Shown here: positions 21,036 to 37,059 of the stretch, piece after piece | Position numbering within the stretch: position 1 is the stretch's first letter | Layout: the number at the start of each line of letters is the position of its first letter | From: Geodermatophilus sabuli | GTDB lineage: Bacteria; Actinomycetota; Actinomycetes; Mycobacteriales; Geodermatophilaceae | Direction of reading: 5' to 3' | Assembly: GCF_010686765.1 (NCBI RefSeq) | Contig: NZ_JAAGWF010000009.1 | Coordinates: forward strand, 186,001 to 250,000 | Length of the DNA stretch: 64,000 nt | Translations under genes and position numbers: made by a program | Notes under the pieces: model-generated | Seen by the model: only the letters and a program-made list of their open reading frames with translations | Told to the model about the DNA's origin: nothing | Database searches by the model: none

Positions 21036-22007
21036 GTGCACGTCGACCTGGCCCGCGAGCTGAAGGCCCACCTCTCCGCCCGGCTGGCCGCCTCCGCCGC
21101 CCAGGTCAGCGCCAGCGACCTCGACGACCGGGGTCGCTGGGCGCGGCCGGCGCTGGGCCTGGCCCCGATCGGCCCCGCCCAGGCGCACCTCGCCATCCGG
21201 CTGGCGGTCAAGGACGACGCCGACGTGTTGCTGGCCGGCCTGGACGACGCGGTGCTGGAGGAGATCGACGTCCGGGTCATCGGGGCGGTGCGGGCGCTCT
21301 CCTCCCCCACGCCCGAGGAGCTGCAGCGCCGGACCCGGCCGCTGCACCCCGGGCTGTCGGTGGCCCACCCCGAGGTGACCGCCGGCACCCTCGGCGGCTT
21401 CGTGCGGGTCGGGGGGCGACTGGCCATGCTGTCGAACAACCACGTCCTGGCCGCCAGCGACGCCGCGGCCGCCGGCGACCCGGTGCTGCAGCCGGGGCCG
21501 GCGGACGGCGGGGTCGCAGCCGACCGGGTGGCCACCCTGGCGGCGTTCGCCCGGTTCTCCGCCGGGGAGCGCAACCTCCTCGACGCGGCGGTGGCCGTCA
21601 TCGACCCCGAGGTGCCGGTCGAGCCGGGGCGGCTGCCCGGCGGGCCGCTGACCGACGCTCCCGTCGAGGTTGACGACCTCGACGGGGAGGAGCGGGTGGA
21701 GAAGGTCGGCCGCACCACGGGCCACACCATCGGCCGGATCACCGCCGTCGAGGTGGACGGCGTCTCCGTGCAGTACGACGAGGCGGTGCTGACCTTCGAC
21801 GACCAGGTGGAGATCGAGGGGCTCAGCGGCCCGTTCAGCGCGGGCGGGGACAGCGGGTCGGTCATCTGGCGCAGCGCCGACCGGGCACCGCTGGGCCTGC
21901 TCTTCGCCGGCAGCGAGACCGGCGGCCGCGCCGGTGGCGGCGTCACCTTCGCCAACCCGATGGCCACGGTGCTCTCGGTGCTGGACCTGGAGTGGGTCGC
22001 CGGCTGA
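21036..22007 (+). CDS. Trypsin-fold serine protease with N-terminal regulatory-like domain
   Basis: Predicted chymotrypsin-fold endopeptidase; the substrate is unknown. The GTG at 21036 follows GGAGGAA at good spacing and gives 323 aa. The likely catalytic triad is H136 (LSNNHVLA), D183 (NLLDAAVAV) and S273 (AGGDSGSV). Residues 1-90 form a separate domain (SARLAA, then LGLAPIGPAQAHLAIRLAV, then IDVRVIGAVRAL) that closely resembles the small protein encoded next door. There is no signal peptide or membrane segment, so it is probably cytoplasmic, unusual for an S1-like protease. Transcribed divergently from rpsL. The family resembles uncharacterised trypsin-like/NAL1-type bacterial proteases; function is inference. 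Confidence 0.75.
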   Translation: MHVDLARELKAHLSARLAASAAQVSASDLDDRGRWARPALGLAPIGPAQAHLAIRLAVKDDADVLLAGLDDAVLEEIDVRVIGAVRALSSPTPEELQRRTRPLHPGLSVAHPEVTAGTLGGFVRVGGRLAMLSNNHVLAASDAAAAGDPVLQPGPADGGVAADRVATLAAFARFSAGERNLLDAAVAVIDPEVPVEPGRLPGGPLTDAPVEVDDLDGEERVEKVGRTTGHTIGRITAVEVDGVSVQYDEAVLTFDDQVEIEGLSGPFSAGGDSGSVIWRSADRAPLGLLFAGSETGGRAGGGVTFANPMATVLSVLDLEWVAG

Positions 22008-22048
22008 GGCCCGCCCCGGGCCTGCGAGCGGCGAGGGCAGGGCGGCCC

Positions 22049-22071
22049 CGCTCGGGGAACCGCCCCGAGCG
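22049..22071 (+). terminator. Hairpin after the protease gene
   Basis: CGCTCGGGG (22049-22057) pairs with CCCCGAGCG (22063-22071) around a 5-nt loop, 41 nt after the protease stop and 67 nt before the next small gene. It is surrounded by GC-rich sequence related to the intergenic palindrome family. No T-tract. Confidence 0.45.
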
Positions 22072-22138
22072 CAGCGAGGGCTGGGGAAGCGGGGGCCTCT
22101 CTCTGTCGCGCCGACCGGATCCGGGGCACCATGGGTCC

Positions 22139-22354
22139 ATGACCGACCGCGCCGCCGCCCGGGCCGCCAAGCTCTCCCTGAGCGCCCGGCTGGCCGCCGA
22201 CCCGGGAGTCGTCGGCGTCGGGCTGGCCCGCCGGGACAGCGGCTACGTCGTCAAGGTCGACCTGGCCGACGCGCACGCGGCGGCCCGGGTCCCGGGCGAC
22301 ATCGACGGGGTCCGCGTGGTCACCGAGGTCATCGGGGTGGTCCGGCCCCTCTAG
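22139..22354 (+). CDS. Small protein resembling the N-terminal domain of the adjacent protease
   Basis: 71 aa from the ATG at 22139; no good Shine-Dalgarno is visible and an ATG 8 nt earlier runs into a stop. The sequence shares LSARLAA (residues 14-20) with the protease (13-19), then GVGLARRDSGYVVKVDLAD against its LGLAPIGPAQAHLAIRLAV, and IDGVRVVTEVIGVVRPL against IDVRVIGAVRAL. It therefore looks like a free-standing copy of the protease's N-terminal domain. A role as an inhibitor, chaperone or modulator of the protease is inference. No signal peptide, no membrane segment, no known motif. Confidence 0.6.
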   Translation: MTDRAAARAAKLSLSARLAADPGVVGVGLARRDSGYVVKVDLADAHAAARVPGDIDGVRVVTEVIGVVRPL

Positions 22355-22407
22355 CGGCCTCCTGCGAGGACCCGCCAACGGTCGGGAGCAGGTGGTCCTC
22401 CCCCCGG

Positions 22408-22413
22408 TAGCCT
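22408..22413 (+). promoter_or_regulatory. -10 box placed for a leaderless transcript of the LLM oxidoreductase gene
   Basis: TAGCCT ends 6 nt before the ATG at 22420, so transcription would start on or next to the start codon. The -35 region is poor, and no Shine-Dalgarno sequence precedes the ATG, which supports leaderless initiation. Confidence 0.4.
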
Positions 22414-22419
22414 GCGCGG

Positions 22420-23460
<1,041 letters not shown>

Positions 23461-23483
23461 CCGACGGGCCACCCCCCGCGGTG

Positions 23484-23527
23484 TTGCCACGGAGGAAACT
23501 CGACCCTACTGTTTCCCGCATGGAAAC
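23484..23527 (+). promoter_or_regulatory. Leaderless promoter with three GGAAAC half-sites
   Basis: TTGCCA (23484-23489), 17 nt, TACTGT (23507-23512); the start site falls at or next to the ATG at 23520. Three copies of the same hexamer overlap it: GGAAAC at 23494-23499, its inverse GTTTCC at 23511-23516 and GGAAAC at 23522-23527, the last two forming an inverted repeat with a 5-nt gap across the -10 and the start codon. This is the layout expected for repression by a dimeric regulator, plausibly the winged-helix protein encoded second in the same operon. Confidence 0.6.
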
Positions 23528-23948
23528 GCCGTCTCCGCAGGACGCCCGGGCGATGCTCGACCAGCTGGCCGCTGACGAGACCGCCGTCCGTTACCCGCCC
23601 CTCCCCCGGTGGTTCTTCCCCGCCCAGGCCGCCCTGACGGCCGCCCTGCTCCTGGCGCAGACGCTGCCGCCGTCCGACGCGCGGCCCGCCACGTTCGCCG
23701 TGGCCGTCGCGGCGATCGTCCTGGGCGGCCGGTACTGGGTCTTCCGCGACCAGGTCGCAGGCGTCCGCCCGTCGGCCGGCGACATGCTGCCGTTCCTCGG
23801 CGGCGTCCTCGGCGCGGTGGTCGTGTGCCTGGTCGTGCAGGAGACGACCGGCGCGTGGTGGGTCTGGATCCCCGGCGCGGTGGTCGTGGCGGGCATCGTG
23901 CTGGGCACCGGCCGGCGCTACCGGGAGACCTACGGCGATGCCGGCTGA
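23520..23948 (+). CDS. Small membrane protein of unknown function
   Basis: 142 aa; I do not recognise a named family. The N-terminal 30 residues are cytosolic-looking (METPSPQDARAMLDQLAADE), followed by four predicted hydrophobic segments at about residues 33-50, 58-75, 88-108 and 112-130 and a short basic C-terminus. This layout is common for membrane proteins encoded beside small winged-helix repressors in actinobacteria. The ATG at 23520 sits at the predicted transcription start (leaderless). The last 11 nt overlap the next gene, so the two are co-transcribed and probably co-regulated. Confidence 0.65.
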   Translation: METPSPQDARAMLDQLAADETAVRYPPLPRWFFPAQAALTAALLLAQTLPPSDARPATFAVAVAAIVLGGRYWVFRDQVAGVRPSAGDMLPFLGGVLGAVVVCLVVQETTGAWWVWIPGAVVVAGIVLGTGRRYRETYGDAG

Positions 23949-24240
23949 GGCGCCGGCGTTCGACGAGGTGATCCACGCGCCGCAGCGACTGCGCATCTGC
24001 GCGACGCTGCACGCGGCGCAGGAGGTGGAGTTCGGCTTCCTGCAGGACCGGCTGGGGCTGTCCAAGTCCGCCCTCAGCAAGCACCTGTCCTATCTGTCCG
24101 ACGCCGGCTACGTCAGCCAGCGGCGCGTCGTCCGCGACTCCCGGAGCCGGCTGTGGCTGTCCCTGACGCCCGCCGGCACGCACGCCTACGCCGCGCACGT
24201 CCGGGCGCTGGAGGAGATCGTCGGGAACTCCGGCAGCTGA
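23938..24240 (+). CDS. Winged-helix transcriptional regulator (HTH_34/MarR-like)
   Basis: 100-aa DNA-binding protein. Helix-turn-helix at about residues 30-55 (EVEFGFLQDRLGLSKSALSKHLSYLSDAGYV, described in parts), followed by the wing RRVVRDSRSRLWLSLTPAG, the pattern of the short winged-helix regulators without a ligand domain. Its ATG overlaps the upstream membrane-protein gene by 11 nt. It probably controls its own operon through the GGAAAC sites at 23494-23527, which is inference. The signal sensed is unknown; a role linked to the membrane partner is plausible. Confidence 0.8.
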   Translation: MPAEAPAFDEVIHAPQRLRICATLHAAQEVEFGFLQDRLGLSKSALSKHLSYLSDAGYVSQRRVVRDSRSRLWLSLTPAGTHAYAAHVRALEEIVGNSGS

Positions 24241-24244
24241 CGCG

Positions 24245-24286
24245 CGAGAGGGCCCCGCAGACCGGACGGTCTGCGGGGCCCTCTCG
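24245..24286. terminator. Bidirectional terminator between the regulator gene and rpoC
   Basis: A perfect 19-bp stem, 24245-24263 with 24268-24286 (CGAGAGGGCCCCGCAGACC and its complement), with a 4-nt loop GGAC. It lies between converging genes and 15 nt from the rpoC stop, so it serves both strands. Confidence 0.85.
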
Positions 24287-24300
24287 TCACCTACCGGGGC

Positions 24301-28206
<3,906 letters not shown>

Positions 28207-28260
28207 GTTGATGACCCCTTTCCGGGGCTAGTTCTTCGCTTCTTTGTCGTTGGGTGGGCG

Positions 28261-28290
28261 CGCCGGCCGGCCCGTCCGGGCCGGCCGGCG
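28261..28290 (-). promoter_or_regulatory. GC hairpin between rpoB and rpoC
   Basis: A perfect 13-bp stem, CGCCGGCCGGCCC (28261-28273) and its complement (28278-28290), loop GTCC, starting 5 nt after the rpoB stop. No T-tract. Since rpoC must be expressed at the level of rpoB, this is more likely a processing or stability element than a full terminator. Confidence 0.5.
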
Positions 28291-28295
28291 GCCGA

Positions 28296-31805
<3,510 letters not shown>

Positions 31806-32001
31806 GATGCGTCCTTCCAAGGACCTCACGACGTGCGGGCGGGTGCTGGTTCGTCCTGGGTCGTCGTCGGTAGTGGCGGCGCCGTCCACTGTTCCGCCCG
31901 AGGCCCTGTCCGGGTGGTCGCCGGGTGTCCAGGAGGTCCTCCAGGGCACCCCTGGTGACCCGTCTCGGCGGGCAAGCAGTCAGGGGGCAGCGCAACAGGG
32001 A

Positions 32002-32030
32002 ACCCTACCCCTTGCGCAGCGGGCTGTCCA
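32002..32030 (-). promoter_or_regulatory. Putative promoter of rpoB-rpoC
   Basis: On the minus strand TGGACA (32025-32030), 17 nt, then TAGGGT (32002-32007). The start site would be near 31995, with a leader of about 190 nt before the TTG. It lies in the otherwise gene-free 555 nt between rplL and rpoB, whose other contents are the rplL terminator and a palindrome-family repeat. Confidence 0.6.
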
Positions 32031-32165
32031 CGTCGGGGAGGCCGGTGCGACCAGGCACACACCCGGGAAGGTCAGCCGCCCACCGAAGGAGTGGGGCGTC
32101 CGCGAGCCATGATGCCAGTCCGGCGGCGAGTCGGGAGCCGCCACGCCCAGAAAGACCCCCGAGAG

Positions 32166-32259
32166 GACCACGTCCTCCCACCACTCGCGGGCTCGCGGCG
32201 GTGCCCTGGACGGAGCCTTCGCCCCTCGCACGCTCGGCGCGAGCCTCCGGACGGGGCCG
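32166..32259. repeat. Copy of the intergenic palindrome family
   Basis: GC-rich element with the family core CCCCTCGCACGCTCGG (32222-32237) and GCGAGCCTCCGGACGGGG (32239-32256), also seen near 42.4 and 52.2 kb. It forms overlapping imperfect hairpins. Located between rpoB's promoter and the rplL terminator. Confidence 0.5.
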
Positions 32260-32270
32260 GACACGACAGA

Positions 32271-32310
32271 CAGCAGGGGCCGACCCACCGGAGTGGATCG
32301 GCCCCTGCTG
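32271..32310 (-). terminator. Terminator of rplJ-rplL
   Basis: CAGCAGGGGCCGA (32271-32283) pairs with TCGGCCCCTGCTG (32298-32310), 13 bp, with an inner CCAC/GTGG stem. It lies 50 nt after the rplL stop on the minus strand. No clear T-tract. Confidence 0.7.
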
Positions 32311-32360
32311 TGCGGTGCGGCGGTGCGAGCCCGGCTCAGGCCGGGTCGGGCCTCGCCCTC

Positions 32361-32753
32361 CTACTTGACGGTGACGGTGGCGCCGGCGCCCTCGAGGGCG
32401 GCCTTGGCCTTCTCCGCGGCGTCCTTCGCGACCTTCTCCAGGACCGGCTTCGGCGCGCCGTCGACCAGGTCCTTGGCCTCCTTGAGGCCGAGCGAGGTCA
32501 GGCCGCGCACCTCCTTGATGACCTGGATCTTCTTGTCGCCGGCAGCCTCGAGGATGACGTCGAACTCGTCCTGCTCGGCAGCGGCCTCCTCGCCACCACC
32601 GCCGCCACCGGCGGCCGGGGCGGCAGCGAGAGCGACGGGGGCGGCAGCGGTGACCTCGAAGGTCTCCTCGAACTGCTTCACGAAGTCCGACAGCTCGAGG
32701 AGAGTCATCTCCTTGAACGCGTCGAGCAGCTCGTCAGTGGACAGCTTGGCCAT
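32361..32753 (-). CDS. rplL: 50S ribosomal protein bL12
   Basis: Stalk protein that recruits translational GTPases; present as dimers on L10. 130 aa: N-terminal dimerisation domain ([30 protein letters not shown], described in parts), a flexible Ala/Gly-rich hinge with a Gly run near residues 49-54, and a C-terminal domain with [23 protein letters not shown]. Normal length. 18 nt after rplJ, followed by a terminator hairpin. Confidence 0.97.
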   Translation of the reverse strand: MAKLSTDELLDAFKEMTLLELSDFVKQFEETFEVTAAAPVALAAAPAAGGGGGGEEAAAEQDEFDVILEAAGDKKIQVIKEVRGLTSLGLKEAKDLVDGAPKPVLEKVAKDAAEKAKAALEGAGATVTVK

Positions 32754-32771
32754 GGTGTCTCCTTCTTCGGG

Positions 32772-33383
32772 TCAGTCGGTGCTGACCGCGGCGTCCGCGG
32801 CAGCATCCTGGTCGTCGGTGGCCGGGGCGGCCGGGGTGGTGTCAGCAGCAGTGGCCTCGGCAGGAGCGTCCGCGGACTTCTTCTCCTGCAGCGCGGCGGC
32901 CAGGCGGGCGACCTGGGACAGCGGGGCCTGGAACAGACCCGCGGCCTTGGTGAGGTTGCCCTTCATGGCGCCGGCGAGCTTGGCGAGGAGCACCTCGCGG
33001 CTCTCGACGTCGGCGAGGCGGGTGACCTCGGCGGCGTCCACCGTGCGGCCCTCGACCACGCCGCCCTTGACGACGAGCAGCGGGTGAGCGCGCGCGAAGT
33101 CACGGATGGCCTTGGCCGCGTCGACCGGGTCACCCTCGATGAAGGCGATCGCGGTCGGGCCGTTGAGCAGCGGCGCCAGGTCGGCGAAACCGACCTGCTC
33201 CGCGGCCCGCTTCGTCAGGGTGTTCTTGACGACGGCGTAGCTGCTGCCCTCACCGAGGGAACGGCGCAGCTGGGTCAGCTGGGCCACGGTCAGCCCGCGG
33301 TACTCGGTGAGCACCGCCGCGCTGGACGACTGGAACCGCTGGGTGATCTCGTCGATCACCGCGGCCTTCGCCTGCGTGGGCAT
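32772..33383 (-). CDS. rplJ: 50S ribosomal protein uL10
   Basis: Base of the ribosomal stalk; binds 23S rRNA and the L12 dimers. 203 aa from the ATG at 33383 ([17 protein letters not shown]), 30 residues longer than usual because of an acidic Ala/Thr/Asp-rich tail after about residue 172 ([20 protein letters not shown]). The RNA-binding core with [16 protein letters not shown] is intact. A 217-nt leader upstream probably carries the L10 autoregulatory structure. The in-frame extension to 33617 is leader, not protein. Confidence 0.95.
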   Translation of the reverse strand: MPTQAKAAVIDEITQRFQSSSAAVLTEYRGLTVAQLTQLRRSLGEGSSYAVVKNTLTKRAAEQVGFADLAPLLNGPTAIAFIEGDPVDAAKAIRDFARAHPLLVVKGGVVEGRTVDAAEVTRLADVESREVLLAKLAGAMKGNLTKAAGLFQAPLSQVARLAAALQEKKSADAPAEATAADTTPAAPATDDQDAAADAAVSTD

Positions 33384-33600
33384 GGGCCTCCTCTCGTCTG
33401 TCGGGCGACCACCGGCCGGGGCACTGGCGGATCGACGGCCCGGAGACGAGGAACGCCCCGGCGCAGGGCGCACGGGGCGAGGGGCCGGCGCACGGCGCCA
33501 GCCGATCGAACCGTCCTCCTGCGCGGGTCGCCCGGGGGTCTCCGGACCTTCGATCGCACGCGGACGTGCGACGACCAGCGGTCTTGGGGGGAACGGGACC
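33384..33600 (-). promoter_or_regulatory. rplJ-rplL leader, probable L10 autoregulatory region
   Basis: Gene-free leader, very GC rich, with several overlapping hairpin arms (for example around GCGCCGGGGCG and CCCGGCCGG). In most bacteria the L10-L12 complex binds a kink-turn-containing structure here to repress rplJL. I cannot fold it by hand with confidence. A weak -10 (TACGCT) lies near the upstream end but has no good -35. Confidence 0.45.
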
Positions 33601-33644
33601 CAGCGTACGCGATGCACCGGCGCTGCCGGTGGCCGACGTCCGGT

Positions 33645-34550
33645 TCACCGCTGCACGCGCTCCCATCCGCGCCGCACCCGCCCGATCCGCCGCCAGCCGA
33701 AGCGGGCGAACCAGGGCTCGAGTCCGACGTCCTCGCCGCCGAGCGCCACCAGGAAGCGGTCGGTGCCGCCGAGCCGCAGCCACGCGACGAGGTGCTGGAC
33801 GAGCCACGTGCCGATGCCCTGGCCGCGGACGTGCTCGGCCACGTGCAGCTCCGCCAGGTCGGCCCAGCCGTCCAGCCGGGAGAGGCTGCCGCCCCGGGTG
33901 TGGTCGTCCTGCGCCTCGGCGAAGCCCACGACGTCGCCGTCGAGGACCGCGTCGAACCGGGCGCCGAAGGTGCCCACGACCCGGCGGACCGCCAGTCCCG
34001 GCAGCGGCGCCGGCCCGGGTTCGGGCACGTCGTCCAGCCCGCCGGCCAGGTGGACCTCCTCGCGGGCGGAGCTCCCGTCGAAGCCCGCAGCGGTGAGGAC
34101 GCGGGCCACGTGCGGCCAGCCGTCGGGGATGCCGTAGGTGGCCGGCGTGGGCAGGTCGCCGTCGGCCGAGCACCGGCGCACACCCCAGGCATCGAGCACC
34201 CGCACAGAGGTCGCCGCGAGGGCGTCGCCGGCGGGCTCGTGAGCCGGCCAGCAGACCAGCCACGCGATCTCGCCGGTGCCGCGCCAGTCCGGCGCGACGT
34301 CGGCGTCATCGCGGTAGCGGCGCAGGTGCGCGGCGCCGACGAGGCGGCCGGAGACCTCCGCCACCAGGGTCGCCCGGTCGTCGACCCACGGGTCGGTGAC
34401 GTACTGACCGGGATCCCGCTCGATCTGCGCGAGCAGGACGGCGGTGGACACCGCCCACCCGGGGACGACGGTCGAGATGTGCGCGTTGACCAGGACGGTC
34501 AGCTGGTCGCGGTCGGCCCGGTGGAACGGGCGGACGACGGGATCGGGCAC
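33645..34550 (-). CDS. GNAT family N-acetyltransferase
   Basis: Predicted acetyl-CoA-dependent N-acetyltransferase of 301 aa; the substrate is unknown. The GTG at 34550 is preceded by GGAGT at 7 nt. Two GNAT halves are present: a degenerate N-terminal one (about residues 1-130) and an intact C-terminal one with the acetyl-CoA motif RGQGIG at 242-247 after ADLAELHVAEHV. The tandem layout is common in actinobacterial GNATs. It lies between rplA and rplJ, a place where ribosomal-protein modification is conceivable but unproven. The two halves share the usual fold, and no signal peptide or membrane segment is present. Confidence 0.8.
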   Translation of the reverse strand: MPDPVVRPFHRADRDQLTVLVNAHISTVVPGWAVSTAVLLAQIERDPGQYVTDPWVDDRATLVAEVSGRLVGAAHLRRYRDDADVAPDWRGTGEIAWLVCWPAHEPAGDALAATSVRVLDAWGVRRCSADGDLPTPATYGIPDGWPHVARVLTAAGFDGSSAREEVHLAGGLDDVPEPGPAPLPGLAVRRVVGTFGARFDAVLDGDVVGFAEAQDDHTRGGSLSRLDGWADLAELHVAEHVRGQGIGTWLVQHLVAWLRLGGTDRFLVALGGEDVGLEPWFARFGWRRIGRVRRGWERVQR

Positions 34551-34646
34551 GGTAGGACTCCAGGGCCGAGCGCCGTGGCGGCGCAGTGGTCGGGGAGCCG
34601 CTACCCGTGCGGCACGGCTGGACCGTAGCAGCGCCGGAACGCACGG

Positions 34647-34735
34647 GGGCCCCGCAGCGACGTGCGCTGCGGGGCCCGTGGCCGGCTGGCCCCGTCCAGA
34701 GGCTCACCCCGAGCGGGCGAGGGGACGGGGTCCTC
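34647..34735 (-). terminator. Double terminator after rplA
   Basis: First hairpin from rplA: GGCCCCGTCC (about 34690-34699) pairs with GGACGGGGTCC (about 34721-34731), with an inner CTCACCCC arm, ending 4 nt from the rplA stop. Second: a perfect 13-bp stem, GGGCCCCGCAGCG (34647-34659) and CGCTGCGGGGCCC (34665-34677). Together they separate rplKA from the acetyltransferase gene. Confidence 0.65.
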
Positions 34736-34738
34736 TTT

Positions 34739-35458
34739 TCAGGCGGTGGGCTCGTCCACCATCAGGTTGCGCGTGCGGTTCGGGTCGACCGGGATGCCCG
34801 GGCCCATGGTCGTGGAGATGGTGACCTTCTTGAGGTACCGGCCCTTGGCGGCGGCCGGCTTGGCCCGCAGGACCTCGTCCAGCGCCGCGGCGTAGTTCTC
34901 CACCAGCTTCGCCTGGTCGAACGAGGTCTTGCCGATCACCAGGTGCAGGTTGGCCTGCTTGTCGACGCGGAAGTTGATCTTCCCGCCCTTGATGTCGTTG
35001 ACGGCCTTGGTGACGTCGGGGGTCACCGTGCCGGTCTTCGGGTTGGGCATCAGGCCACGCGGGCCGAGGATGCGGGCGATCCGGCCGACCTTGGCCATCT
35101 GGTCGGGGGTGGCGATCGCCGCGTCGAAGTCCAGGAAGCCGCCCTGGATCTGCTCGATCAGGTCGTCCGAGCCGACGACGTCGGCACCGGCGGCCTCGGC
35201 CTCGGCCGCCTTGTCACCGGTCGCGAAGACGATGACGCGGGCGGTCTTGCCGGTGCCGTGGGGCAGGTTGACCGTGCCACGGACCATCTGGTCGGCCTTG
35301 CGCGGGTCCACCCCCAGCCGCATGGCGACCTCGACCGTGGCGTCGTAGGACGTCGGCGACGTCTCCTTGGCCAGGTTGGCGGCCTGCAGGGGGGAGTACA
35401 GGCTCTCCCGGTCGACCTTCGCGGCCGCCTCGCGGAACTTCTTGCCGTGCTTCGCCAT
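34739..35458 (-). CDS. rplA: 50S ribosomal protein uL1
   Basis: L1 stalk protein that helps release E-site tRNA, and a translational repressor of its own operon in most bacteria. 239 aa, [16 protein letters not shown] at the start and the conserved [18 protein letters not shown] near residue 125. Normal length. 140 nt after rplK, with a palindrome in the gap, and followed by two terminator hairpins. Confidence 0.97.
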   Translation of the reverse strand: MAKHGKKFREAAAKVDRESLYSPLQAANLAKETSPTSYDATVEVAMRLGVDPRKADQMVRGTVNLPHGTGKTARVIVFATGDKAAEAEAAGADVVGSDDLIEQIQGGFLDFDAAIATPDQMAKVGRIARILGPRGLMPNPKTGTVTPDVTKAVNDIKGGKINFRVDKQANLHLVIGKTSFDQAKLVENYAAALDEVLRAKPAAAKGRYLKKVTISTTMGPGIPVDPNRTRNLMVDEPTA

Positions 35459-35539
35459 GGTGGTTCCTCTCCGGGGGCTCGAGGCCCCGGTCGTGTGGTT
35501 CCCGGGCCTGGCGTGGCCCTCCCACTGGTGACGTGCTGA

Positions 35540-35596
35540 GCGGCCCGGTGCAGGGCCCCGGCCCGGGCGGAGCGAGGGCTGGGGGCACCGGGGTCC
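35540..35596. repeat. GC palindrome between rplK and rplA
   Basis: GGCCCGGTGC (about 35541-35550) pairs with GCACCGGGGTCC (about 35585-35596) around a GC-rich inner arm. It starts 2-3 nt after the rplK stop. Same nested form as the other family members; no T-tract. Confidence 0.5.
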
Positions 35597-35598
35597 TC

Positions 35599-36027
35599 TT
35601 ACTGGACGGTGATGCCCATCGACCGGGCGGTGCCGGCGATGATCTTCTCGGCCTCGTCGAGGGAGTTGGCGTTGAGGTCGGCCATCTTGGTCTGGGCGAT
35701 CTCGCGCACCTGGTCGCGGGTCACGGTGGCGACCTTGGTCTTGTGCGGCTCGCCGGAGCCCTTCTCCACACCGGCCGCCTTGAGCAGCATGCGCGCCGCC
35801 GGCGGGGTCTTGGTGACGAAGGTGAACGAGCGGTCCTCGTAGACCGAGATCTCGACCGGGATCACGTTGCCGCGCTGCGACTCCGTGGCGGCGTTGTACG
35901 CCTTGCAGAACTCCATGATGTTGACGCCGTGCTGGCCGAGCGCCGGACCCACGGGCGGGGCGGGGGTGGCCGCACCGGCGTTGATCTGGAGCTTGATGAC
36001 CGCGGTCAACCGCTTCCTGGGGGGCAT
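35599..36027 (-). CDS. rplK: 50S ribosomal protein uL11
   Basis: GTPase-centre protein, needed for stringent-response activation of RelA-type proteins. 142 aa, [34 protein letters not shown] at the start (described in parts), with the family [22 protein letters not shown] near residue 21. The Pro residues of the thiostrepton loop are normal. Transcribed with nusG upstream and rplA downstream. Confidence 0.97.
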   Translation of the reverse strand: MPPRKRLTAVIKLQINAGAATPAPPVGPALGQHGVNIMEFCKAYNAATESQRGNVIPVEISVYEDRSFTFVTKTPPAARMLLKAAGVEKGSGEPHKTKVATVTRDQVREIAQTKMADLNANSLDEAEKIIAGTARSMGITVQ

Positions 36028-36080
36028 GACTTCCTTCTTCTGTCTACGTGCTTCTGTCTACGTGGCCTGGGACGGAACGG

Positions 36081-36131
36081 CTCGGTCGCAGGGTCCCGCC
36101 GCGAGCGTGCGAGCGGTGGGGGGCGACCGGG
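36081..36131. repeat. GC palindrome between nusG and rplK
   Basis: CGGTCGC (36083-36089) pairs with GCGACCG (36123-36129). The inner core CCCGCCGCGAGCGTGCGAGCGGTGGGG (36095-36121, written here as one element) recurs identically at 42327-42353. It follows the nusG stop on the minus strand by 9 nt. Family member. Confidence 0.55.
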
Positions 36132-36139
36132 TCCTTCGA

Positions 36140-37018
36140 CTACAACTTCTGGACCTGGCTGAACGAGAGCTCGACCGGCGTCTCCCGGCCGAAGATGGAG
36201 ACGAGCACCTGCAGCTTCTGCTGCTCGGCGTTGATCTCGTTGATCGTGGCGGGGAGGGTGGCGAACGGGCCGTCCATGACGGTGATCGACTCGCCGACCT
36301 CGAAGTCGACGACGGCGACGGGCGCCGCTGCGGCGGCCGCCGTCTCGGTGGCCTTCGCCGCCTGCGGCGTGGTGGCCGGGGCGAGGATCTTGACGACCTC
36401 GTCGAGGGTGAGCGGCGAGGGCCGCGAGGTCGCCCCGACGAACCCGGTCACGCCGGGGGTGTTGCGCACGGCGCCCCAGGACTCGTCGTTGAGCTCCATG
36501 CGGACCAGCAGGTAACCGGGGAACACCTTGCGGTTGACCTGCGTGCGCTTGCCGTTCTTGATCTCGGTGACCTCCTCGGTGGGCACCTCGATCTGGTAGA
36601 TGTAGTCCTCCATGTCCAGCGACTGGATGCGGGACTCGAGGTTGGTCTTCACCTTGTTCTCGTAGCCCGCGTAGGAGTGCACGACGTACCAGTCGCCGGG
36701 GGCGATCCGCAGCGCCTTGCGCAGCGCCTCGACCGGGTCCTCGTCCTCCTCGGGCTCCGCGACGTCGGAGTCGGGGGCCGGGTCGACCAGCGGGTCGGTG
36801 ACCAGGCTGTCGACGTCACCGTCCTCCACCTCGGGGGTCGCGTCGGCCACGGCGGTCAGGGTGTCCTGGTCGGCGGTGTCGGAGGAGCCCTCGGCGGCGC
36901 CGGTCTCCCCCGCGCCGGTCTCGAGGTCCACGCTGCCGGGCACGTCGAATCGGGCGTCGTCGAGGTCGATGGACTCGACGTCGCTGTCGGTGTCGAAGGG
37001 CTCGCGGGGGTCGGTCAC
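36140..37018 (-). CDS. nusG: Transcription termination/antitermination factor NusG
   Basis: Couples RNA polymerase to the ribosome and to Rho. 292 aa, about 110 residues longer than E. coli NusG because of an acidic N-terminal extension (Asp/Glu-rich, residues 1-100). The NGN domain covers about 108-200 ([22 protein letters not shown]) and the KOW domain about 238-291 ([19 protein letters not shown]). An Ala-rich linker of about 20 residues (213-233) joins them. The long acidic extension is seen in other actinobacteria. Preceded by secE with a 41-nt gap, the conserved order. Confidence 0.96.
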   Translation of the reverse strand: MTDPREPFDTDSDVESIDLDDARFDVPGSVDLETGAGETGAAEGSSDTADQDTLTAVADATPEVEDGDVDSLVTDPLVDPAPDSDVAEPEEDEDPVEALRKALRIAPGDWYVVHSYAGYENKVKTNLESRIQSLDMEDYIYQIEVPTEEVTEIKNGKRTQVNRKVFPGYLLVRMELNDESWGAVRNTPGVTGFVGATSRPSPLTLDEVVKILAPATTPQAAKATETAAAAAAPVAVVDFEVGESITVMDGPFATLPATINEINAEQQKLQVLVSIFGRETPVELSFSQVQKL

Positions 37019-37059
37019 GGGGATCTCTTCCTTGTCGGTGGCGTGCAGGCGGGGTGGGC

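Noticed and set aside
21036-22007. Extracellular serine protease with signal peptide upstream of 21036
   Set aside because: The long in-frame reading from 20484 passes through rpsL's promoter region and shows no signal peptide or ribosome site; the GTG at 21036 has GGAGGAA at proper spacing.
31806-31949. N-terminal extension of rpoB starting at the ATG at 31949
   Set aside because: Sequence from 31806 upward is the 5' leader. The TTG at 31805 has a Shine-Dalgarno sequence and matches the start of the Streptomyces protein.
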